This document shows positions 11,704 to 18,492 of a stretch of 64,000 nucleotides of DNA, piece by piece. Below the pieces are notes generated by a model. It was given only the letters and a program-made list of their open reading frames with translations. It was not told the DNA's origin and did not search any database. Every line of letters begins with the position of its first letter. Positions within the stretch are counted from its first letter, which is position 1. Source of the DNA: Simiduia sp. 21SJ11W-1 (GTDB lineage Bacteria > Pseudomonadota > Gammaproteobacteria > Pseudomonadales > Cellvibrionaceae); the NCBI RefSeq assembly GCF_024138675.1, contig NZ_CP090959.1:868001-932000 (forward strand), read 5' to 3'. A program made the position numbers and the translations under genes.

Positions 11704-12348
11704 ATGATACAGGCACACCCTGGGCGACCTTTCCCGATAATTCAGCTGTTGATGGCCATGGTGTTGTGGGCGGGATGCGCAGGCGGTGCGCGGGCTGATG
11801 ATGCACCTCTGGCGCGCGAGTTGCCCGCCCGCGCTGAGGCGGTGTTTGCCGGAGGTTGCTTTTGGTGTATGGAAAAGCCCTTCGACGATTTACCGGGCGT
11901 GATCTCTACCACTTCGGGCTACATGGGCGGCCACGTAAAATCGCCCACCTATAAACAGGTAGCCGCCGGGGGCACCGGCCATGCGGAAGTGGTGCAGGTG
12001 ATTTTTGACCCGACCCAGGTGAGCTATGAAGATCTTTTGGCGGTGTTTTGGCGCAATGTGGATCCCTTTGATGCCAATGGCCAGTTTTGCGATAAGGGCA
12101 GCCAATACCGCGTGGCAGTCTTTTTTAAAGATGCCGCCCAGCGCGACGCAGCCCGTGCGAGCATAGAGGCGCTGCAACCCAAGTTTGAGGCACCCATAGT
12201 GACCACCCTAGAGCCCTACGCCACCTTTTACCCCGCCGAGGCCTACCACCAGGATTACTATCTGAAAAACCCTTTGCGCTATCGCTACTACCGCCATGGC
12301 TGCGGGCGCGATCGCAGGCTAGAGGCCATTTGGGGGCAGGCAAAATAA
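11704..12348 (+). CDS. msrA: Peptide-methionine (S)-S-oxide reductase, exported
   Basis: MsrA reduces the S-epimer of methionine sulfoxide in proteins. The catalytic motif GGCFWC (Cys52) is followed by GYMGGH, GTGHAEVVQV and FWRNVDPFDANGQFCDKGSQYR, all diagnostic. This copy has a hydrophobic N-terminal export signal (about residues 10-28, LLMAMVLWAGC), so it should act in the periplasm, possibly as a lipoprotein; the lipobox WAGC is not canonical. GGAG lies 6 bases before the chosen ATG; an upstream in-frame TTG would add four residues and overlaps that GGAG. A single-domain protein without MsrB fusion. It is convergent with the phosphofructokinase gene. Confidence 0.93.
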   Translation: MIQAHPGRPFPIIQLLMAMVLWAGCAGGARADDAPLARELPARAEAVFAGGCFWCMEKPFDDLPGVISTTSGYMGGHVKSPTYKQVAAGGTGHAEVVQVIFDPTQVSYEDLLAVFWRNVDPFDANGQFCDKGSQYRVAVFFKDAAQRDAARASIEALQPKFEAPIVTTLEPYATFYPAEAYHQDYYLKNPLRYRYYRHGCGRDRRLEAIWGQAK

Positions 12349-12361
12349 ACTGCTTGAAACA

Positions 12362-12389
12362 ACACGGCCCCGCCGGGGCGGGGCCGTGT
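12362..12389. terminator. GC-rich hairpin between convergent genes
   Basis: A perfect 12-bp stem ACACGGCCCCGC/GCGGGGCCGTGT with a 4-base loop lies between msrA and the phosphofructokinase gene. The plus side lacks a T-run; the minus side has TGTTGTTT. It probably works as a terminator or an end-stabilising structure. Confidence 0.6.
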
Positions 12390-12422
12390 GGATAGACTTT
12401 GGATTAGCGTGCAAGGCGAGCC

Positions 12423-13685
12423 CTACACCTTGAATTCGGTGGCAAGTTTCTTGGCCACTTTTACCTTTTTCAAGCGCGCGTAAACGGGCATGCCGTTTTT
12501 GTAGGGCGGGTAGTCTTCGCCCTGAATTAACGGGGCTAAATACTCGCGCGCTTTTTCGGTGATGCCAAAGCCGTCTTTGGTGATGAAATCGCGCGGCATC
12601 ATGCGCTCGACATTGGCCACCTTATCTAGCGGGGCATCGCTGATGCTCCAGCTGTAGCGTTTGCCCTTGCCGCGCACAATGGCCGCCATCACGCCGCTTT
12701 TGCCGGCCACGGCCATTTCCACGGCGGCTTTGCCCACGGCATAGGCCTGCTCTACATCGGTACCCGAGGCAATGTGGCGGGCCGCGCGCTGCAGGTAGTC
12801 GGCCAGTGCCCAGTGGTATTTAAGCCCCAGCTCACTGCGCACCATGCTGGCCAGTGTGGGGGCCACGCCGCCCAGCTGCTTGTGGCCGAAGGCATCCACG
12901 GTGCCGGAGTCTGCCAGGAAGCTGCCGTCGGCGTATTGCGCACCCTCCGAGGCCACAATGGCGCAATAGCCGAATTTCTTCACGCACTCATCAACGCGCT
13001 TTAGGAACTTGGCTTTATCGAAGGCGATTTCCGGAAACAGAATAATGTGCGGGGCATCGCCCTCTTCTTGTGCCGCCAAGCCGCCGGCGGCGGCAATCCA
13101 GCCGGCGTGGCGGCCCATCACTTCAAGAATAAAAACTTTGGTGGATGAATCGCACATAGAGGCCACATCAAGCCCCGCCTCTTTAATGGACACCGCCACG
13201 TATTTGGCAACAGAGCCAAAGCCCGGGCAGTTGTCTGTGAGCGGCAGGTCGTTATCCACGGTTTTCGGAATGTGGATGGCCTGAATGGGGTAGCCCATGG
13301 TTTCAGACAGCTGGCTTACTTTCAGGCAGGTATCGGCTGAATCGCCGCCGCCGTTGTAAAAGAAGTAACCGATGTTGTGGGCCTTGAAGACTTCAATCAG
13401 GCGCTCGTATTCGGCGCGGTTTTGCTCAAGGCTTTTAAGTTTGTAGCGGCAGGAGCCAAAGGCGCCCGAGGGAGTGTGCCGCAAGGCGGCGATGGTGCTG
13501 GGCGTTTCTTTGCTGGTGTCGATCAATTCTTCGCGCAGTGCACCAATAATGCCGTTGTGGCCGGCGTAAACTTTGCCGATGGTATCTTTGTGCAGGCGCG
13601 CGGTTTCAATTACGCCGCAGGCACTGGCATTGATGACTGCTGTCACTCCGCCAGATTGTGCGTAAAAGGCATTTTTCTTAGCCAT
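12423..13685 (-). CDS. pfp: Pyrophosphate-dependent 6-phosphofructokinase
   Basis: The enzyme interconverts fructose 6-phosphate and fructose 1,6-bisphosphate using pyrophosphate rather than ATP, and is reversible. In 420 residues it has AQSGGVTAVIN (about 9-19), NGGGDSADT (111-119) where ATP enzymes have GGDGS, and PKTVDNDL (140-147). The Lys in that last motif replaces the Gly of ATP-dependent PGTIDND and marks pyrophosphate use. MGRHAGW (190-196) binds the sugar phosphate. I chose the ATG giving MAKKNAFYAQ; the longer frame adds 73 residues unlike the family. With ppa and hppA within 10 kb, this makes a pyrophosphate-metabolism neighbourhood. Divergent from mpl. Confidence 0.92.
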   Translation of the reverse strand: MAKKNAFYAQSGGVTAVINASACGVIETARLHKDTIGKVYAGHNGIIGALREELIDTSKETPSTIAALRHTPSGAFGSCRYKLKSLEQNRAEYERLIEVFKAHNIGYFFYNGGGDSADTCLKVSQLSETMGYPIQAIHIPKTVDNDLPLTDNCPGFGSVAKYVAVSIKEAGLDVASMCDSSTKVFILEVMGRHAGWIAAAGGLAAQEEGDAPHIILFPEIAFDKAKFLKRVDECVKKFGYCAIVASEGAQYADGSFLADSGTVDAFGHKQLGGVAPTLASMVRSELGLKYHWALADYLQRAARHIASGTDVEQAYAVGKAAVEMAVAGKSGVMAAIVRGKGKRYSWSISDAPLDKVANVERMMPRDFITKDGFGITEKAREYLAPLIQGEDYPPYKNGMPVYARLKKVKVAKKLATEFKV

Positions 13686-13911
13686 GAAGTGGGTTCTCGT
13701 CGTCTCGTGTTGAAGGTGGATCGTCTGTGCGATCTCTATGCGATCTGTGCCGCTTGGTGGGGCCGCATGATACTGGAGTTGCCCCGTGAATGCAGTGAAA
13801 AATCGCGCCCAACGCCGTGGATTCTGCGTTGTGCACACGCCCTCGGCATAGGTTAGTTCATGGGTGCGTGTTAAGCTTCGGCAATTTATTAACAGCACAC
13901 ACAAGGCAGTT

Positions 13912-15285
13912 ATGCACGTTCACATTCTGGGTATTTGCGGCACGTTTATGGGCTCGTTGGCGCAACTGGCAAAAGCCCAGGGCCACCGGGTGAGTGGCTG
14001 CGATGCCAATGTCTACCCGCCCATGAGCGATCAGCTTATGCAGGCCGGCATCGATGTGATTGAAGGCTTTGCCCCCAGCCAGTTAACGCCTGCGCCCGAT
14101 TTGGTGGTGGTGGGTAACGCCATGAGCCGGGGCAACCCGGTGGTGGAAGCGCTTTTGGAAACCACCATTCCCTATACCTCTGGCCCGCAGTTTTTACGCG
14201 ATCACCTGCTCGACGAGCGCTGGGTGCTGGCGGTGGCCGGCACCCACGGCAAAACCACCACCAGCGCCATGCTGGCCTGGGTGCTGGAATACGCCGGCAT
14301 GGCGCCGGGCTTTCTCATTGGCGGGGTGCCGGCCAACTTTGGCGTGTCTGCACGGCTCGGCGATAGCCCGTTTTTTGTGGTGGAGGCCGATGAGTACGAC
14401 AGCGCTTTCTTTGATAAGCGCTCCAAGTTCGTGCACTACCGTGCCCGTACCTGCATCTTGAATAATCTGGAATTCGATCACGCAGATATCTTCCCGGACC
14501 TTGCGGCCATTGAGCGGCAATTCCACCATTTGGTGCGCACGGTGCCGGCCCATGGGCGCATTATTGCGCCGGCAGCCGACGCCAATCTGGCACGGGTGTT
14601 GACCCAGGGGTGTTGGAGTGAACAGCAAAGCACCGGCGCCAGCGGCTCGGCCGCGCACTGGCAGTACACGCTGCTGGATGAGGCCGGTTCGCACTTTCGC
14701 GTAAGCCATCAGGGGGAGGCGGTAGGCGAAGTGCACTGGCCGCACACGGGCTTGCACAATGTGCAAAATGGCCTGGCCGCCGTTGCCGCCGCCCACCACG
14801 TGGGCGTCACGCCCGATGTAGCACTGGCAGCACTGAACGGGTTTGCCGGTGTAAAGCGGCGTATGGAGTTATTAGGCGAGGTAGACGGCTGCCGGGTGTA
14901 CGACGATTTCGCCCATCACCCCACGGCCATAAAAACCACGCTTGCAGGCCTTCGGGCCAAGGTGGGCGAGGCGCCCATTGTGGCCGTGGTTGAACCGCGC
15001 TCGAACACCATGCGCGCGGGCGTGCACAGGGCGAGCCTGGCTGCCGCTGCCAGCGATGCAAGCCGGGTGATCTGGTTCCAGCCGCCAGGGGTAGATTGGG
15101 ATTTGCACACGGTGGCGGGCGAATCTGGCGTGCCGGCTGAGGTGGTGGCCGATCATCAGGCTTTGGTTGAGCGCTTGGTGGCGCTGGCGGCGCCTAACAG
15201 CCATATTGTGATTATGAGCAATGGCGGGTTTGGCGGTGTGCACCAGCGTTTGATGCATGCCTTGCAAAACCGGGAGAGCGGCTAA
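13912..15285 (+). CDS. mpl: UDP-N-acetylmuramate:L-alanyl-gamma-D-glutamyl-meso-diaminopimelate ligase
   Basis: Mpl joins recycled murein tripeptide to UDP-MurNAc in the cytoplasm, saving wall material. The 457-residue protein begins MHVHILGICGTFMGSLA, the Rossmann-like N-terminal domain. It has the ATP loop AGTHGKTTTSAM (about 109-120), EADEYDSAFFDKRSKFVHY, and the C-terminal DDFAHHPTAIKTTL and EPRSNTMRAG typical of Mpl rather than MurC. I chose the ATG at MHVHI, preceded by AAGGCAG; an earlier in-frame start adds 16 residues not found in the family. The stop overlaps the start of the downstream phosphatase by one base. Confidence 0.96.
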   Translation: MHVHILGICGTFMGSLAQLAKAQGHRVSGCDANVYPPMSDQLMQAGIDVIEGFAPSQLTPAPDLVVVGNAMSRGNPVVEALLETTIPYTSGPQFLRDHLLDERWVLAVAGTHGKTTTSAMLAWVLEYAGMAPGFLIGGVPANFGVSARLGDSPFFVVEADEYDSAFFDKRSKFVHYRARTCILNNLEFDHADIFPDLAAIERQFHHLVRTVPAHGRIIAPAADANLARVLTQGCWSEQQSTGASGSAAHWQYTLLDEAGSHFRVSHQGEAVGEVHWPHTGLHNVQNGLAAVAAAHHVGVTPDVALAALNGFAGVKRRMELLGEVDGCRVYDDFAHHPTAIKTTLAGLRAKVGEAPIVAVVEPRSNTMRAGVHRASLAAAASDASRVIWFQPPGVDWDLHTVAGESGVPAEVVADHQALVERLVALAAPNSHIVIMSNGGFGGVHQRLMHALQNRESG

Positions 15286-16031
15286 TGCAGGTGCAGGTGG
15301 GCGGGCATACAGACAGAGGCGGGCGCGATCACAATGAAGACGCCGTAGATTGGCTGCAAGATCCTGCCAAGCAGTGGGCCCTGGGCTTGGTGGCCGATGG
15401 CATGGGTGGTTACACCGGCGGTGAAGTGGCCAGCACGCTTGCCCTGGAGGTATTTCTCTACCGCTTGCAGGGCTGGCTGCCCACCGCACTGAACGCTGAT
15501 AACGACGCCGTGCTAGAGCACTTGTTGCAAGCTGCCCGCGCCGCCAATGCGCGCATTTATTCAGAGCAGGCCGCCCAGCCCCAGCTGGCACGCATGGGCA
15601 CTACGTTATTGTGTGGTTTCGCCTGGGCTGACCATCTTGCCCTGTTACACGCTGGCGATTCACGCTGCTACCGCTGGCGTGAGCAAGTATTGGCACGCCT
15701 GACACGCGATCACACCTACGTAGAGGCCCTGCGTGCCAGTGGCGAAATAAGCGAGCAACAAGCGGCCACGCACCCCAAAAAGCATGTGCTCACCCGCGCG
15801 CTGGGCGCGCCCGATGAGTTTGATTTCAGCGCAGCCCTGCACCGCACGCAACCGGGCGACAGGTATGTGCTGTGCAGCGACGGAGTGTCGAATGCGCTGA
15901 GCTCGGCCGATTGGCGCCGCTGCCTGGCGCAGCCTGCGGCGCCTGCGGTGATTGCCCGCGCGTTAATCGCTGCCGCCAAGCAGCGCGGTGCCGACGACAA
16001 TGTGTCGGCGGTGGTGTTGGCGCTGGGCTGA
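15285..16031 (+). CDS. PP2C-family Ser/Thr protein phosphatase
   Basis: This 248-residue cytoplasmic, metal-dependent phosphatase removes phosphate from Ser/Thr of proteins. The metal-binding Asp residues sit in the classic motifs: RGGRDHNEDA (about 11-20), VADGMGGYTGGE (37-48), LLHAGDSRCYRW, CSDGVSNAL and GADDNVSAVVLA near the end. It overlaps the mpl stop by one base (TAATG), so the two are cotranslated. A twin-FHA protein, which would read phosphothreonine, is encoded 1.3 kb away, but no Ser/Thr kinase is visible in the window. Such phosphatases also occur in type VI secretion loci, but no T6SS genes are seen here. Confidence 0.92.
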   Translation: MQVQVGGHTDRGGRDHNEDAVDWLQDPAKQWALGLVADGMGGYTGGEVASTLALEVFLYRLQGWLPTALNADNDAVLEHLLQAARAANARIYSEQAAQPQLARMGTTLLCGFAWADHLALLHAGDSRCYRWREQVLARLTRDHTYVEALRASGEISEQQAATHPKKHVLTRALGAPDEFDFSAALHRTQPGDRYVLCSDGVSNALSSADWRRCLAQPAAPAVIARALIAAAKQRGADDNVSAVVLALG

Positions 16032-16320
16032 CACAGATCGCGGGCGGGTATTAGGTCTTGCCGGGTTTCTGTGGGCCGGCCGCGATTACAGGTTCGGCGT
16101 GGCTTCCAGTGCCAAAACCTAGCAGTTGCAAAACCCAGCGTTGCGCCAACACCTGGCTAATATTGAACTTCAAACCTGTGGCCCAGCAGTGGCCCTTGTG
16201 CCAGTGCGCCCCAACCTTTCCGTCAACCGCTTTCATCCATTGGCCGCAGCCCGCAACCTGGGCTCGCTTTATGTGTTTATTGGCTCAGTGTGGCCCTATA
16301 GCGGCGGCCCAAGGCGGGCC
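16032..16320. other. Intergenic region between convergent genes, no feature recognised
   Basis: This 289-base stretch separates the PP2C gene from the D-2-hydroxyacid dehydrogenase gene. Reading frames in it have composition unlike the neighbouring proteins (many Cys, Trp and Pro). I see no clear terminator or RNA gene. Confidence 0.4.
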
Positions 16321-17304
16321 TTAGGCCACGCGATTTACTGGCGCTCCGCTTAAATAGCACTGAATGTTGTTGGTCAGAATATCCACCAGATTCTGGCGCG
16401 CCTCGCGGCTTGCCCAGGCGGTGTGAGGGGTGATGATCAGGTTTGGAATATCACCTGCCAGCAGCGGGTGGTCGGCGGGCGGTGGCTCTTGGCTCAGAAC
16501 GTCTAACCCCGCACCACCTAGGGTGCCGGCGCGCAGTGCCGCAGCCAGGGCGGGTTCGTCTACCAGCCCCCCGCGCGCGCAGTTGATGAGCAGCGCACCG
16601 GGTTTCATTTGGGCAAGTGTTGCGGCGTTGATCAGCTTGGCGGTGGCCTCGGTGAGCGGGCAGTGCAGCGAGATGACATCGGCACTGGCCAGCAGTGTGT
16701 GAAATGCCACCCGGCCCTCGGGTACCTCCTTGCTGCCCGGGCGTGCGCTGATGATTACCTCCATGCCGAGTGCCCTGCCCAGTTGGGCGAGCTGTTGGCC
16801 CAATACGCCATAGCCCACAATGCCGAGGGTCTTGCCGGCAAGTTCCATAATGGGGTAGTCGAGCAGGCAGAAAAACGGGCTGCGGCTCCACTGGCCGTTT
16901 ACCGCCGCCTGGCTGTAGGCGGGCATCTTGGTGGCGAGCGTGAGCATCAGCATCAGGGCGTGCTGCGCCACCGAGCGCGGCCCGTAGTTCACCACATTGC
17001 ACACGGTTATACCCTGGCGCTTGGCGGCGTCTAAATCTATGTTGTTGGTGCCGGTTGCGGCCACGCAAACCAGCTGCAACTTGGGCAGCCTGGCCAAAAG
17101 TTCGGCGTTAAGCTCTACCTTGTTGGTGATTACAATCTCTGCGTTCAGCAGGCGTTCGTGCACCTGGTGCGGTGCGCTTGCACCATGGCACTGCCAGTGG
17201 GGCAGGGTGGCGAGCAGGGGCGCCAGGTTGAGGTCTTCGGGGCCGAGGCTGTCGGCATCGAGCAATACGCCACGGGTAGGGGCGGAGCGGGTGGGTGTTG
17301 CCAT
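16321..17304 (-). CDS. D-2-hydroxyacid dehydrogenase (glycerate dehydrogenase/hydroxypyruvate reductase-like)
   Basis: This 327-residue NAD(P)-dependent oxidoreductase interconverts 2-keto and D-2-hydroxy acids. The nucleotide-binding motif is GIVGYGVLGQQLA (about 158-170). Catalytic Arg is in NCARGGLVDE, Glu in LDVLSQEPP, and His in ITPHTAWASREAR, a form common in glycerate dehydrogenase (HprA)-like enzymes. The exact substrate cannot be read from sequence; hydroxypyruvate is the best guess. It lies 36 bases downstream of the FHA gene on the same strand and may share its transcript. Confidence 0.88.
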   Translation of the reverse strand: MATPTRSAPTRGVLLDADSLGPEDLNLAPLLATLPHWQCHGASAPHQVHERLLNAEIVITNKVELNAELLARLPKLQLVCVAATGTNNIDLDAAKRQGITVCNVVNYGPRSVAQHALMLMLTLATKMPAYSQAAVNGQWSRSPFFCLLDYPIMELAGKTLGIVGYGVLGQQLAQLGRALGMEVIISARPGSKEVPEGRVAFHTLLASADVISLHCPLTEATAKLINAATLAQMKPGALLINCARGGLVDEPALAAALRAGTLGGAGLDVLSQEPPPADHPLLAGDIPNLIITPHTAWASREARQNLVDILTNNIQCYLSGAPVNRVA

Positions 17305-17340
17305 TGATTCGCCTTATTTATTCAGGGTAAGGCTCGCGAG

Positions 17341-18180
17341 CTAGCCCCACCATTTCAAAATGGTGCCCAGGTAAAACCCCGCCGCGCCGAGCAGCGCAAT
17401 AATAATCAACCAGGCGAGTACGTGGCCGTGTTTCTTGGGTGCCGGTTCTTCGCGGTTGCCGGGGGAGGTGGGCTTGGTTTTCCAGTGTTTCGGGTCTGTG
17501 GAGACGGTTTTGCGCTCGCGGATGGCGCTTTCCGACAGGCTCTGGCGCAAGCGGGTACTGCCGGTGGTCATGCCTGGGCCCACTACGCGAAAGCTGTACA
17601 CATCAAAGCGCAGGCGGTCGCCCGGTACCAGGCGTATGGGTTGGTTGGCTTCTATGCGGTGGTCGTTTACAAAGCTGCCGTTGGCAGAGCCCAGGTCGCG
17701 GATGCGCAGCTGGTTTTCATGCAGTTCAAACTCGGCGTGTTGGCGCGAAAGGTGGGTGCCGGGAATGACGATTTCACATTGCGCGCCGCGGCCAATGGCC
17801 GACACACCCGGGGCAATGACGAACTCCTGGCCAGACAACCAGCTCGAGTCGCTCACCAGGCACCAGCGTTTGGCCATGTGGGTGTTATCGGTGGCCAGGG
17901 CGTCATCTGGCCCCAGCACCACAAGCTCGGCAGTGCCCAGGCGAATGGTATCGCCGGGGAAGAGTTCACGCTCGGTGACGCGCTGGCCATTCACAAAACT
18001 GCCCGACTGGCTGCGGTTGTCGCGCAATACCAGGTGGTTGTTCTGGGTGATCAGCCGTGCGTGATGGGGCTCGGCCCCGGTGGCCACCAGCGTGCAATCG
18101 GCGGCGCTGCCGAGCACCACGTTTTTTTCTGCGACCCAATGGGAGTCGCCGGATTGACCTTTGAGCTGAATTTTATACAT
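17341..18180 (-). CDS. Twin FHA-domain protein with C-terminal membrane anchor
   Basis: FHA domains bind phosphothreonine peptides. The first FHA (about residues 18-88) has DNRSQSGSFVNGQRV but GS where the binding Arg of 'GR' is expected, so it may not bind phosphate. The second (about 125-200) is canonical, with GR at 130-131, SRQH at 145-148 and GSANGSFVN at 164-172. A basic, Pro-rich linker leads to one C-terminal transmembrane helix (about 257-275), so the FHA domains face the cytoplasm. I chose the ATG at MYKIQL over a TTG three codons earlier. Its natural partners would be a Ser/Thr kinase and the PP2C phosphatase at 15285. Confidence 0.88.
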   Translation of the reverse strand: MYKIQLKGQSGDSHWVAEKNVVLGSAADCTLVATGAEPHHARLITQNNHLVLRDNRSQSGSFVNGQRVTERELFPGDTIRLGTAELVVLGPDDALATDNTHMAKRWCLVSDSSWLSGQEFVIAPGVSAIGRGAQCEIVIPGTHLSRQHAEFELHENQLRIRDLGSANGSFVNDHRIEANQPIRLVPGDRLRFDVYSFRVVGPGMTTGSTRLRQSLSESAIRERKTVSTDPKHWKTKPTSPGNREEPAPKKHGHVLAWLIIIALLGAAGFYLGTILKWWG

Positions 18181-18411
18181 GCCAACCAAGTGCCAGTGCG
18201 CGTGAGTCGTCTATCAAGACGGCGATGAGCGGCGATTATAACCGAAAATTATGAGATAGCTGCCGCTTTGCCCAGGCAATTGCAGGGTGGGCTCATCTAC
18301 AGCAGTGGTAATGCCGTACCAGCTAGTACAAGGCGGCAAGCCGGGCCTTGAAACGCGTGAGGGGCACCACCATATGGGCAGGCACACACCGGCCCGCGCC
18401 ATCTGGGGATA

Positions 18412-18435
18412 AAATTTAAACGCCAGTTTAAATTT
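18412..18435. promoter_or_regulatory. AT-rich perfect inverted repeat in the FHA/MMPL divergent region
   Basis: AAATTTAAAC and GTTTAAATTT are perfect 10-base arms with a GCCA spacer, 58 bases upstream of the exporter start. The block is strikingly AT-rich against its GC-rich surroundings, as in binding sites of TetR- or MarR-type repressors. The rest of the 312-base divergent region (18181-18492) holds no gene that I can see. Confidence 0.55.
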
Positions 18436-18492
18436 GGCCTGCTAGGCACCATAATGTCGGCCTCAAGGACGGCTAACAGCTGCAGACTATTC

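Noticed and set aside
13686-13904. N-terminal extension of the phosphofructokinase
   Set aside because: The extra 73 residues precede the conserved MAKKNAFYAQ start and cover the divergent promoter region of mpl.
16058-16324. 88-residue plus-strand frame after the PP2C gene
   Set aside because: Cys-, Trp- and Pro-rich composition unlike real proteins, no ribosome-binding site, and it overlaps the convergent dehydrogenase end.
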